From Phragmites australis (taxonomy: Eukaryota > Streptophyta > Magnoliopsida > Poales > Poaceae): a DNA stretch of 64,000 nt. The translations under genes were made by a program, and so were the position numbers. The stretch is taken from the NCBI RefSeq assembly GCF_958298935.1, contig NC_084935.1, positions 8,876,001 to 8,940,000 on the forward strand, given 5' to 3'. This document shows, piece by piece, positions 25,341 through 36,441 of this stretch. The notes under the pieces are model-generated. The model did not search any database, was not told the DNA's origin, and was given only the letters and a program-made list of their open reading frames with translations. Numbering within the stretch: the first letter of the stretch is position 1; every line of letters starts with the position of its first letter.

Positions 25341-26284
25341 TGAACAGATTGATAGCGAGTTAAAGGGGGAGCCATGGTTCCACCTTCTACTCATTTCTTC
25401 ATCTTGTTGATGTGGCTCTGTTTGGGAAATAGAAAAATCTTCGAAGCAAGGGGACAAAGGTATGTTTCCTTTTTTTTAGTTTTTTTTTCTTTCTTATTTT
25501 TACATCTATCATATTGGGCTACGACTCTTTTTTCCTTTGATTCCCCTACTCCCCGTTACATTCAAATATTAATATGGCGAATCTCCACTATTATAATTAG
25601 GACTCACTAAATTGATGGCTTTAACATGAGTTTCTAACCTGACTTTCAACTTTTTTTTTGGTTACGCAATGAGATGATTGATATATTAGCTTTTCTTAGT
25701 CCGGGAACCGAGATGGGTCACTTCTACCTATTTACGTACTTCAAAGAAAAGTATAACCTCAAATATTCTATCTAATTCTAAATCACCATCCGGCATGCGC
25801 TATGGACGTACCAGGGCAGGCGTTGATTAATCGTGGGTAATGGTGCTGCCGGCGAGGCGCAGTTGGTTTGTCGTAGTTGACCATCATTAGTCCTGGAAAT
25901 AGTGACCGGGATGTTGGTGCCGAGCCTTGTATTATTGTATGTGAGCACCTTGATCAGCGTGGCCACCATGAGTGATGGGTCATCCCATTATATCTCCAAG
26001 GGCATACATCGTCTGCAATCTCATTGGAAGATCATGGTAGCGACGGGGAAAAAAACGCTCAAGAGTCGGCCATTCAGGATGCAGACATGCATCATCCACA
26101 TAGCTTGCTCTTCTTTCCTTGCACGTGATTGCTGGCGAACAATTTGCTAGCAGAGCCCCAGACCACTCCTTTAATTTGAAGCCAACCGAGATTGGACATA
26201 CATAACATCAATTAAACTAATGGAACACCTGACTGCGGTTGTATCGTCCGCCGGCGGCCGTTGATTGTAGCAGGCTGCGTCCGT
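25341..26284. other. Intergenic, no gene recognised
   Basis: The minus-strand ORF near 25778-26000 (LGTNIPVTISRTND) could be a gene fragment, but I cannot assign it. The rest has no recognisable content. Confidence 0.4.
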
Positions 26285-26580
26285 CACTACTATAGAAAGA
26301 ATTATTGGTATCCTCTTTTTACTGCCGATTTAAAAATAATAAGATATTACTGTTGGTTCACAAGTTCTAACCGCAGATCAATAAGTGAGCAGTTAAGAAC
26401 CGACAGTGATAAGTATTATCACTGATGGTTTTTATTATAAACCAGTATTGATACAACACTGTTGGTTTGTATAATAGATTCACAGTGATACTTATGTTAT
26501 CGCTACCAGTTGGTTAGAAGAACTGGCAATATTACATCACTGCCGGTTGGTGTTATGGATTAGCAGTGATGTGTCACAGT
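26285..26580. repeat. CACTA left subterminal repeats
   Basis: At least six variants of ACTGNNGGTT and its inverse AACCGNCAGTGATA lie between 26320 and 26575. They probably served as binding sites for a TnpA-like protein (family knowledge). Confidence 0.75.
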
Positions 26581-26599
26581 ATATAATGATTCTATCCCT

Positions 26600-26643
26600 G
26601 AGACCGAGCAGAACAGATAAGCTCTGTTCTGCTCGGTGTCTCT
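26600..26643. other. Short near-perfect hairpin inside the CACTA element
   Basis: The arm CCGAGCAGAACAGA is followed by a 5-base loop (TAAGC) and its exact complement. A GAGA / TCTC extension continues the stem past a 2-base bulge. It lies just inside the subterminal repeats. Confidence 0.75.
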
Positions 26644-27266
26644 CAGCGCGTAGCAACTCTTTGTGGTGAGACTTCAAAATTTAGTAGAATCCACGTGACC
26701 TAGGTGCTCTAAGGTTAATAAGTTCATCTTATTTTATTTGTTCTTAGATGTAGGGTCCGATTGTTTCAGTTTTGAATTGTAGATTGTGAAAAGCTAGATT
26801 GTGAAAGTTGAAAGACTAAAAATTGGGGGTTGTTGGCTACTTGGATTGTGAGAGGGTTGGATGACAGCTTATGTTTTGTAATATCTGTAGTGCTATTAGC
26901 TTTTGTAGTACATATTTTTCCTGTTTTGCGATATCTGTAATATCTAGATCATACGAGTGCACTAAATAAGAAGCTATGATTTTTTACGGCTGTGATCGCA
27001 ATTCATGTGTTTTCGGACCAGCATCCTCGAAAAAAAATATGTTTGTTTTTCTTTCTTGTCACATCTCCTCTACACATATATTGTCAGGATATCTGTATGC
27101 TATGAAAGTGCTTGCCTCGTGAAAGAACTAACTTTACAAATATTTAGCTGCTAATTTTTTTTTAATTTTGACAAAGACTATTTCTTCTTGTCATATCATA
27201 ATTTGAGCAGGAGAAAAAAAAAAGTATTATTGCCATTCCAATCCTGTTCCAGGTGTTCCACTCCAC

Positions 27267-27671
27267 ATGCCTCCAGCGGCATCCATCGCTATCGTGCTAG
27301 GTGAGGACCTCCTCCGTGAGGTCTTCATCTGCCTCCCCTCCCCCGATGACCTCCTCTATGCCACGCGCAACGGCCCCTTCCTCCATCGCTTCCACCGCTT
27401 CCGCCCCTTCTCCTGCACGTGCCTCCTCGGCTGCATCCTCCTCTGCCTCGGCTACCGCCGCACCACCCCTCACCTCCTTACCTCCTCCCCCTCTGCCTCA
27501 GTGGCTCCCGGCAGTGACTTCGCCCTCTCCTTCCTCCCTGGCGGTGACTGGCTAGGCGACGCCCCATGGCAGCTCCTGGACTGCCCATATCCTGGGTCCC
27601 AACAACTCGTCGTCATGGACCCGAAGGCTCGCCACTGCATCTCACTACCCCCGCCTTTGGGAGTGGAGTGA
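27267..27671 (+). pseudogene. Captured F-box gene fragment
   Basis: The reading frame from 27267 opens with a short leader and then LGEDLLREVFICLPSPDDLL, the signature of a grass F-box motif. Downstream come a FALSFLPGGDWLG-type segment and VVMDPKARHCISLPPPLG, both recurrent in one large grass F-box family whose members recruit substrates to SCF ubiquitin ligases. The frame ends at 27671, far short of the usual 350-450 aa. The region between the F-box and FALSFL is not in the expected frame throughout. GC content is much higher than in the flanks. It lies inside the CACTA element upstream of its transposase, which indicates capture of a host exon. Confidence 0.8.
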
Positions 27672-28485
27672 CCGCGGGATGCGATAACTTCAGCCTCTGC
27701 GCGCCGGTCGGATGGGGAGCGCGGTCGGCGAGGTTAGGGGCAAGGAGGCATGCAGGTTGGTGGGGAGCACACCGGTTAGGGCAGAGTGCATTAGGCGGCA
27801 AGGAGGCGTGATGGGCGGGAGGGGAGCATGCCAGGTGGGGGTGCAGATGGGGAGGGATCGGTAGGGGTGGTTCGGTGGTAGGGTAATTTTCACCAACTTT
27901 GATGTTCAAGTTTCTTTGCCCATCCCACACAATCCAACAGAAGTTGGGAGGAACCGGATTGTAGATTATGGCACAATCTAGCCCTGGATTGTGGATTCTG
28001 GATTGTAAAATCAAGCCATTTGTTTCGGCTTTTGGCTTTTGCTACCAAAATCCAAAAGCAAAAGTGGAAAAAATAAACCCTTACTTGCTAGATTGATCTA
28101 GATTTTGGAAATCGGTGCTTGTTTCATGATGATGAATTTTGTAGGAGCTAGAGCTCTAAGTGACTTAGTGAATTTAAGCTAATCGATTTTAGGTATACAT
28201 TATCTAGGTAAGTAGGTTCATCTACATTTTATTTGTATTTAGATTTATTTGTTAGATTGCTCTATATTTTGAAAATAGGTGCTTGTTCCATGATGATAAA
28301 TTTTGAAGAAGCTAGAGCTCCAATTAACTTAGTGAATTTAAGATAATCGATTTTAGTTTTTATATTCTAGGTATGAAATTATTTAGCATTATTTAGCATT
28401 TTATTCTATTTTTTATAATAATTAATTAATTTGATTGTTGTTTCCAATTAATGTGATTTATTTATAATAATTGATAAAATTGCAT

Positions 28486-30215
28486 ATGGACCGAATATGG
28501 ATGTACGATGCAGACTGTAGCAGCATAGAGTTTTTTAATGGCATGGAAGCTTTTTTAGCATTGTTGTAGCGTACAAGTCAATTAATTGTAATGACTATAT
28601 ATGTTGTCCATGCAATGATTGCAAGAATAAGAAGCAGTTTTTAAGTATAGAGAAGATCTATGCACATATGCTTCGGAGGGGTTTCAAGCCTGGCTATACA
28701 AGTTGGACCAAACACGGTGAAGCTGAGGAGTTTGAACATGAAGGATAACCCATTGTCGAAGAAGATAGTGGCAATGATATGATGGCTAATGAAGACGATA
28801 ATATGCCGACGTTCGAAGATACTTTGGTCCACGATGATGAAAATGACATAGATCAGATGTTGCATGATGGAAAAGGGGACTTCACGAGTGAGAGACAACA
28901 TTAAAAGTTCTAGTGTATGATAGAGGATTCTAAAATACCCTTGTTCTCGAACTGTAAGGATGAGCACACTAAGTTGCATGCAGTGCTGACACTGCTACAA
29001 TCGATGGCTAGCAGCAGTTAGTTGGATAAGAGCTTGAACGAGTTATGTTTCTTGGGTGACTTGCTACCAAAGGGGAATGTGTTACCTAAAACCACGTACG
29101 AGGCCAGTCAGGTTGTACGACCATTTGGTTTGGAAATAGAGAAAATAAATGCATATCCAAATGACTGCATACTGTATCACAAAGATTTTGCAGAATTGGA
29201 TGCATGTCCGGTGTGCGAAGCATCACGGTATAAGCGGCGCAACAATGATGATGATGTGGGGGTGAACCGTAAGAAGAAAAGACCCCCCTTCTAAGGTGGT
29301 GTGGTATTTCCTTATAATCCCCATTTGAAGTGATTATTTGCGAACAGAAGATATGCCCAGTTGATGCGATAGCACGCCGAAGAGTGCAAAAAAGACAGAA
29401 TGCTCAGATACCTCACTGATGGCATGCAACGGAGGAACATAAATAGAAAATACAAGAAGACATCCACACATGACGTGAGAAATAGAAGGTTCGAGTTAAG
29501 TACATATGGTATGAATCCTTTCAACAACATGAGCAGTAGTCATAGCACTTGGCCCGTGACTCTATGTATCTACAACTTTCCACCTTATATATGTATGAAG
29601 CGAAAGTACCTTATGATGCCATCGCTGATCGAAGGACCAAGTCAACCGAGAAACGATATCGATGTGTATCTAAAATCATTGGTTGAAGATCTTCTTATAA
29701 TGTAGAACGATTGGTATACGGGTATGGGATGAGTACAAATGCGAGAACTTCACCCTACGTGTAATATTGTTCGTAACAATCCAAGATTGTCCTACTCTTG
29801 GTAACCTATCAAGACAGTCGGTTAAAGGATACAATGGGTGTGTCCAGTGCTTGGAAGATACAAAGTGTCGGTGGCTGAAGCACTCTCGAAAAATGATTTA
29901 CATGCGTCACCGTAGGTTCCTTCGCCCGGATCACCCATACTGAATCAAGGTAGGGGCTTTTGATTGAACAAAGGAGATTGGTCAAGCTCTGAAAATTCGC
30001 ACTGGAAAATAGGTATTTGAGATGGTAAGGAATATTAGAGTTGTCTTTGGAAAGGGGCGAGACAATACAAAATTCTCGAGTGGAAAAGCAGCTCCTATGT
30101 GGAAAAGAGATCAATATTTTGGGACTTACCTTATTGGAAGGATCTAAGTCAAATAGAAGACACTGAGGAAGCTACTTACATATGTCATGATCATAACGAA
30201 AGTCTAATTTGAAAC
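28486..30215 (+). pseudogene. CACTA TnpD-type transposase relic
   Basis: An ATG at 28486 starts MDRIWMYDADC, the transposase-associated domain. This continues, after a frameshift, with ICCPCNDCKNKKQF and MLRRGFKPGYTSWTKHGE. The transposase body follows: LNELCFLGDLLPKGNVLPK (29030), CILYHKDFAELDACPVCEAS (29170), RFELSTYGMNPFN and SSSHSTWPVTLCIYN (29490-29575), NDIDVYLKSLVEDLL (29650), KCRWLKHSRKMIYMRHRRFL (29850) and VVFGKGRDN (30040). The remainder is truncated. Many stops and frameshifts interrupt it, so it cannot encode the roughly 1000-aa protein. Confidence 0.9.
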
Positions 30216-30299
30216 TGAAAAAAATTGATGTATTCATTAAGGATTTGCTTAAATTTGTATTAATTAATGACATGTTGTATCTTATTCATTAATATTTAA

Positions 30300-30490
30300 T
30301 AGCACCGTCCCGTACCACTGCCGGTTGTTTTATAGCACCCGCAGTTATACCTTGTATCGCTACCGGTTGTAATATTTAACTAGCAGTGATAAGTATCACT
30401 GCGGTTGTGTTATACAACCGGTAGTGATGTTAGGGTATCACTGCTGGTTGTATACTATGGTTGTATACTATAATAGGCAGTGATAGTTTT
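30300..30490. repeat. Internal block of CACTA subterminal-type repeats
   Basis: Repeated CACTGCCGGTTG / CAACCGGTAGTGAT units, in both orientations, sit between the transposase and protease relics. They may be the right end of a shorter nested or recombined CACTA copy. Confidence 0.65.
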
Positions 30491-31040
30491 GAGTATAAAT
30501 TTGATGCCCCTAACCCCTAGCCGCAAGACCCAACATTTCCAACTCCTATCGTGGCCCCGACACTCAACCCGGTGCCCTACCTTCCTAGTGCTCCACCGCC
30601 CCGGTGCCCCGCCGCCCCATTGCTCCGCCACCCTAGCTAGTTCCCCAATGCCCACCTTAGGGATTCTGGGTTCGACCTCTTCTCTTTGTGGGCTTCGGCT
30701 AGGTGTAGTATGTAAAAATATGTAGTCTGTAGTCTGAAAAAACATATGTGCAACACTTGGCATTTGACAAGATGTGAAGAAACATGTAGTCTTTTTGTGC
30801 TCATCCTTGTAGTCAGAACATAGTCTAAGCTTGAACCAAGACAAGAAAGAGACTCTTTATATAACTTTTTTTCTTATGTATCTTGATATGACATGTTTGA
30901 GCGAAATGAATGCAAAACACTTCACTGACATAAACAATGCATAACATAACTGTGTTTGGATATCTATTGTGAATGATGCATCAAAATGCTTATCAACAAA
31001 AAGCTTGTCAGAGATAAACCACACTAAACTAAGATCTATG

Positions 31041-31090
31041 CGTGTGTGTGTATATATATATATAGACACACACACACACATACACACACA
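31041..31090. repeat. (GT)n(TA)n(CA)n compound microsatellite
   Basis: A GT run, TA run and CA run follow each other, making the block self-complementary. It directly precedes the protease relic. Confidence 0.85.
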
Positions 31091-31092
31091 GG

Positions 31093-31625
31093 TATCACTC
31101 GATCCTCCTTGTCATCCAGCCCAACATGAACAAGATCATTGTATTTGACTCACAAAGGAGACCACAAACACAATTTCAACATGTAATAGACTTGCTAAGT
31201 ATGTTAAGTCGATCATTTTGTTATTCGCTCTAGTAATCTTCTATTCGATTGAATCTAAGTCTAGTAATATTATTCATAATCATGCATATGGCATTCGCAC
31301 GATACTATCAGGATAGTGTTCAATTCCGTCCATACCAGAAGACTTTCATTGTCTGAACCAACTTTCCGGTACGTATGAAATATTCATGCCTCAAATTCCT
31401 ACTCAATGACTAGTTGCATGCCGCTAATGTTTCATATCTTTTTTCAGTGTAACAGGCAGGAACAATGCAACAATTTATGTGGCTTTTATGTATGTGAGTT
31501 CGTGCACACATTCACCGGTGACAGGATATTCCAAGATGGTGCAGAGGTATGCAAATACATATTGATGCGAACCTCTCATTTTCTACACGTGTTCTGTTTT
31601 TCAATTCTTCTAATGATAGGTAATT
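31093..31625 (+). pseudogene. Ulp1-like (C48) protease relic of the CACTA element
   Basis: This is a SUMO-protease-like cysteine peptidase domain of the kind found as a second gene in plant CACTA and MULE elements. YHSILLVIQPNMNKIIVFDS (31093-31152) carries the catalytic His (codon 31096) and Asp (codon 31147). NNLCGFYVCEFVHTFTGD (31472-31525) carries the catalytic Cys (codon 31478). A glutamine precedes it (RQEQCNNLCG) as expected for the oxyanion hole. The tryptophan that normally follows the His is replaced by serine. The intervening segment is full of stops and a frame change, consistent with one or more introns plus decay. Non-functional as it stands. Confidence 0.75.
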
Positions 31626-32104
31626 AAGTTTAATGCAAATAAACTTCTGTAACATCACCTTAATGCCATTCAATAACATCTTATCAAGTTCATCAATGAT
31701 GAAGTAATAAGTTCAAAAGGCGAGTTTTATGAGCTGACATATAAAGCACTTTCTTCATTGAGCACTCGGGACTTGCCGAGTTCGACAACTTCGGGTAACA
31801 AGAAAGATTGAACTGCTTATTTATTTTCCTTGCATGAATGTTTTAAGTGAATCGGGAGATTTCTAAAACAATTTGTGAGTTAGAGAGTTGTTGGTGAATG
31901 AAATGTGATTTGATATGTTAATAGCGTATGTGATTTGTGAATGAAATATCCAACCAAGAGCATTTGTCAATGACATGTTAATCGTGTGTATGTGTGTCTG
32001 TGTGTGTATATATGTGTGTGTGATTTGTGAATGAAATATGTTGAGGTATATGTGATGAATTGCATATGTGTTGTTTTCTGAATATGCTATTGCTGACAAC
32101 AGCT

Positions 32105-32339
32105 ATACTGGGCAGGGGGTGGGGGTTATCACTATTAGTTAACTATGTAAAGAGTAGTGATAGTTGGCTTATCATTGCTGGTCCATTATATGAACCGGCA
32201 ATGATATGTACAATCAATGTCGGTTTTGTAACCGATAGTGATAGTCATAGATTTTCACTGTCACTTAATCACTGCTGGTTAAAAAACTGGTAGTAATGAC
32301 GTTTTTGAACCGACAGTGGTGACCTCTTCTGTAATAGTG
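32105..32339. repeat. CACTA right subterminal repeats and terminus
   Basis: Variants of CACTGCTGGTTAAAAAACTGG and AACCGACAGTGGTGA alternate in both orientations up to the terminal CTGTAATAGTG at 32339. Confidence 0.75.
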
Positions 32340-33182
32340 TATGATTTATCTCAATGAGTTGTGGTGTGGTAGATAGCTAAGGAAACGTTGTTGATGGCTC
32401 CTTAACGTGGCTCTTGGTCACCGGCACAAATGCGGTGGCAGAAGCCACGTTGGCATTTATGTCACACTAACATATAATCCTTGAAAGTAGATAGTATGTA
32501 CATACGGTTTCGTAGAACCTGTGACAGAAAAAAATATTCTCAGGCGGTTATTAAAATAGACATGTCTGTAACAAGATAGACGTCTAGGTGTGAATGAACT
32601 CACAAACAGTTTTTATAAATCCATCTATTTCTATCATATAGACACAAACGATTTTTAGAAAAATATGTCTGCTATATTATCACAGACGGTATTTTAAAGG
32701 TCCATCTGTGTTTATTTGGTAGACACAAATAGATTCTACAAACAACCATCTGTATTTAAAGACCCGCAAACATTTTCAACTCTGACTGCTCGTCTCCCCT
32801 AGCTTTTGGCTTCTCACACATACAACTCGCTCGTCTCCCCAGGGTCTTTTAGCTTTCTATACACACAACCCCTTGTCTCCCCTCAATATAAAACGGCGAG
32901 TAGTGTTCTTCTTCCTCACTCTTCGTATCCAAGTGTTCTACTACACTGAGAAGCATCCTCACTCGCCATCAACATCGGAGATCTCGGCAGGCTGAATCCC
33001 TTTCACTACACTGAGGTGAGTATCATATGGTTCCCTTCGCGATTTGGTTAGAGTTTGTTAGGTTTTCATTACTTCGATGGCACAACCTTCCCCATCTGGC
33101 AATTGATGGCACAACCTTGTTTCTGTCATAGATCTGCAAGAGTACAATTCACGACAATGAGGAGATGGCAGGACAGGGTTGT

Positions 33183-34647
33183 TGTCGGAGGGTTAGCTCC
33201 TGTCGTAGGGATCCTGAGAGACCCCTTTTTAGAAATTCGGCCGGGGGAATGATTCTGAATATGTTTGCTGGAGAAATAAATGGATGTAAATGCGATGGCA
33301 GGTGGGGTGGAATGATCTAATGCAGAAAAGAGTAAATGCGCTGGGGGATTTTTAAACAAGTTCGGGCCGCACCACGCGTAACACCCTACTCCTATGTGGA
33401 TGCTATAAATGCCCTGAAAATGTCTCTCAGGAATGTGCTGGTTACAAGAATGTCTGTCTATCCTAGAGCCTCGGGCTCCTTGTTCTTCAGTGGTCTCAGC
33501 TTCTGTGCTTGTACTGAGGGTTCTTCGAGTCTTGGCGTCTGTGTGTGCTTCACCTTAGACTTGGACTCGATTCGCCGTAGACTGTCCTGGACCTGTGTGT
33601 GCCGGCCGCTTTAAATACCCGCCGGCGGTAGCGTACCCCGAAAGGGATGGCACGAGTTCCAAGGCACCATAAATGGAAAGGGCGTCATCATGGCCTCTGC
33701 GCGAAGTGACGGGTGTTGAAAACGCGCCCCACGCCCGGGCTTCAGTCGTCATGATGGCGCTGGCAACGGGCGTCGTGGAGAGGGCCCACCGGGTAGCCGC
33801 AGAGCTGCCCGGCGTGCCTGCCCGGTCTTGTTCGCCTGCCACAGCAGCGCAGCAGACGGAACGCCTCGGGCCTCGCGATGCTATCCCGAGGCGTGCCGGA
33901 TGGCACGGGATGGGACCCGTGCATTAAATGTCCCCACGCCCTTCTGCCAGAATATGGCAGGAACTGACACCGAGCGTGGCGGGAGCAGTTGGAGGTGACA
34001 GGCCACGCGCGCTTTTAAATGCGGCATCGGGCCTTTCACTGGCTGACACCTTTTGGCTGGACCCCTGTGGGGGCCACTGACGGGGGGCTTCCTGGGTCGT
34101 CGGGGAACCGAGTGCTCGAGGGTCACTGTTCACCTCCCCGGGCACTCTCTCCCGAAAACGCCCTCTCTTGGTCCTCGAGGAACCGAGTGCTCGGGGGCCA
34201 CTGTTCACGGCCCGAGCACTCTCTCCCGGGCTTGACTATACGGATCCTCGGGGAACCGAGTGCTCGGGGGCCGCTGCTCGCAGCCCCGAGCACTCTCTCC
34301 CGAAACTACCTTCCTTGGGTCCTCAGGGTACTCGGGTGCCCGAGGGGGTCACTGCTCGCAGTCCCGGGCACACCCCTCCCGGTACTCGGTTCTCCTGGTC
34401 ATCGGAGGACTTGGGTGCTCGGAGGTCACTGTTCACCTCCCCGAGCACTCTCTTCCCGGTCACTTAGTCTTTGCAAATCATCGGGGAACCTGGGTACTCA
34501 GGGACCATTGACTGTGGCCCCGAGCGTCCTCTCCCGGGACTTAGTCTTTTTTACCTCGCGGAGATGACCTCCGCGGGAGGGCGCCACGTGGCGGATTGCT
34601 GGCCTGGCCTCGGGATTCGGGAACCCCTGGTTCCTGATTCACCGACA
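33183..34647 (-). repeat. Solo LTR (1465 bp) with perfect GTTGT target duplication
   Basis: Read on the minus strand it begins TGTCGGTGAATCAGGAACC at 34647 and ends GCTAACCCTCCGACA at 33183, giving TGTCGG...CCGACA ends. The 5 bp on each side are identical (GTTGT at 33178-33182 and 34648-34652). No internal retrotransposon sequence remains, so it is the product of LTR-LTR recombination. The orientation is inferred from the TGTCGGTGAATCAGG start typical of grass gypsy LTRs. A GTTCGGGCCGC phrase near the 33360 end is also typical of such LTRs. Confidence 0.92.
34098..34545. repeat. Six ~75-bp tandem units, each with an internal dyad
   Basis: Units begin near 34098, 34174, 34248, 34323, 34402 and 34481. 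Each has CGGGGAACCGAGTGCTCGGG, a 12-20 base spacer containing CACTGTTCAC or a variant, then CCCCGAGCACTCTCTCCCG. The halves GAGTGCTCGGGG and CCCCGAGCACTC pair perfectly in several units. The ORFs here (34019-34567 and others) follow the repeat period and are not genes. Confidence 0.85.
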
Positions 34648-35673
34648 GTTGTCCTTATGGCGACTTCGTCGGCGCAGATGCTTAGCGTCGACTTCGGCCC
34701 GGTGGACTTCGTCTTCTTCACTGTTGTGAAATCCCTCTCGTCAACCATGTGTATGCCATCAATCGCGTTCTCTATTTTGTTCTACCGGATAAAAATTTCT
34801 CCATTGTTGTTCATCAGAATGTTGACATTTCTGTCGACTGCAAGACAGGCTTGAATGCTTATTTTTTGCTAAACCATAGCTAGCAGTTTGGCAGCAAGGC
34901 AGTCTGGTTTTGGTTCATGCATGAGATAGTAAAGGTGCAGCCAAATCTGGATGACTACGAGCTGCTAATTGAAGATGATGCTTGGATTGATATTGTGTTG
35001 AAATATATGAGGCTTAAATGATGTCTATTATCTCATCTTTTTAAAAGACGGCGTCGATTCACCCAAGTTAGTCAACCGCTTTTCATCTTTTTGGAAGACG
35101 ACATCACCATGATGTCAATTATTTTATTTTTGTGGAAAACGGTGTCAATCGACCAATGATGTATAGCTAGCTAGATTTATGTATTCTGAATAATATGTGA
35201 TTTGCATATATGTGATGCTCTTAACTATTGTGATATGTAAATGCCTGTGTTTTGTATTCTGAATAACGTGTGATCGATGTTCTAAATAATATGTCAATAT
35301 ATCGATATTCTAAATAATATGTCAATATATCGATGTTCTGCGCAGACAGAAGCAAATTTGCTTATAGGAGGAAAAGGAGACACATATATTTTTTTTATAA
35401 AAATCTATCTGTGACAATTAATATAGACAGATTTTTTTTAAAATCCATCTATTACTCTTAGTACTCATAGACGAGTTCAAATAAACAACTTTTGTGACTC
35501 TTACTATATACAAACAGTTATATGAAAAATCTATCTATATATTAAGATCTATATTACATATAGATGATTCTAAAATCGTCTGTATTAAGATTGATATTAT
35601 ATATTTTTTTAAGATGAACTTAATAATGTATGATAAGTTTTAAAAACTGTTTATAATAACTCATTCTGAGTAG

Positions 35674-36332
35674 CGTCGCCCCGTCTGCGGTCACAGTTGT
35701 GGCGTTCCTCCTGCCGCGGTTGGCCGCCGAAGTGAACATGGCCACAGCAGGGCCGTGACCGGCACATTGGCGTTCATGGTACTACCTCGGTGGCGCGCGG
35801 AACGGACCGACGAAGAGACTCGAAACGGCTAGCTGACCGGCCTCTTTCGCGTATGCCAATCATTTTTTTCCGGCTTGATGACCGGCCAATCAGTTTGATC
35901 ACGGTCGAATTGGAATCCGATTTATCTCCATATAAAGCCTAGCAGTACGTATGCAAATAGGATTTTAATATGTGCTCGTTTCCTTCTCTAATAGAAGACC
36001 ATTACAACTTGGTCTCACAAAAATTAACAGTTTAGATCTTTTTTTTATATTAATTTAGTAATTTCTAGACATTGACAGTAAATGTAGTGGCTTTTTTTTA
36101 ACTTTGTTACGACTTTAGATGATTTTGGACAGTTAGATTGGAGATTAAAGAGATAATTTATCGCTATAGTATACATGGTACAATGTAAACAGTAAAATAA
36201 TAGGTAGGATCGAAAGAGTTAAGGAAGATAACAAGATAAAGAATAAAATTTTATGTTACTCACATTTATATTTCAGAGAAGTATTTCTATATATTCATAT
36301 ACGAACATTATCCATATCTTATATCCATTTCT
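35674..36332. other. Intergenic; GC-rich block then AT-rich DNA
   Basis: The 35680-35860 block is GC-rich and contains ACCGGCACATTGGCGTTCATG. This resembles a phrase at 32420-32460 on the other side of the putative element. It could be flanking gene sequence split by the insertion, but no protein is recognised. Confidence 0.4.
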
Positions 36333-36441
36333 AAGAAACGGATTCGGATATATCCATATCCATTTCTGAGAAATGGATTCAGATATATCTATATTCATAT
36401 ATGTGAAACGGATTCAGATATATCCATATTCGTATCCGTTT
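36333..36441. repeat. Three ~35-bp tandem units
   Basis: Three copies of a unit of the form GAAACGGATTCRGATATATC followed by CATATYCATW. This is a common MITE/minisatellite type in grasses. Confidence 0.8.

Larger units (their letters stand above)
26285..32339 (+). mobile_element. CACTA (En/Spm) DNA transposon, ~6 kb, decayed
   Basis: The left end reads CACTACTATAGAAAG. The right end, reverse-complemented, reads CACTATTACAGAAG and finishes at 32339. Both ends carry subterminal copies of a GAACCGACAGTGATA / CACTGCCGGTT motif in both orientations, typical of CACTA elements. Inside, in order on the plus strand, are a captured F-box fragment, a TnpD-type transposase relic and a Ulp1-like protease relic. 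The 3-bp flanks (CGT left, TAT right) do not match, so either the flanks have mutated or the ends come from different events. Confidence 0.8.
33055..34854 (+). pseudogene. Unknown ORF split by the solo LTR
   Basis: The open frame upstream of the LTR (to 33182) and the one downstream (from 34653 to the stop at 34854) are in register once the LTR and one copy of the GTTGT target duplication are ignored. Together they make about 109 codons. Visible pieces are ARVQFTTMRRWQDRVV before the insertion and LMATSSAQMLSVDFGPVDF after it. A further recognisable stretch, AVWFWFMHEIVKVQPNLDDY, follows at about 34900 in another frame. I do not recognise the product; it may be the non-transposase gene of the surrounding element. 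Confidence 0.5.
32515..35673. mobile_element. Possible second CACTA-like element
   Basis: Two blocks, 32515-32770 and 35385-35673, are packed with variants of CAGACGGATTTTA / TAAAATCCATCTGT in both orientations, the usual look of CACTA subterminal regions. The right edge, inverted, reads CGCTACTCAGAATGAG, close to a CACTACNAGAA terminus. The left edge is more degenerate (CCTGTGACAGAAAAAAAT). No transposase is present. The interior holds a short ORF interrupted by a solo LTR. Confidence 0.45.

Noticed and set aside
26282..32342. 3-bp target duplication for the CACTA element
   Set aside because: Flanking triplets are CGT and TAT; they do not match, so I do not claim a duplication.
34019..34567. 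182-codon ORF and companions
   Set aside because: They run through the 75-bp LTR tandem repeats with the repeat period. No domain.
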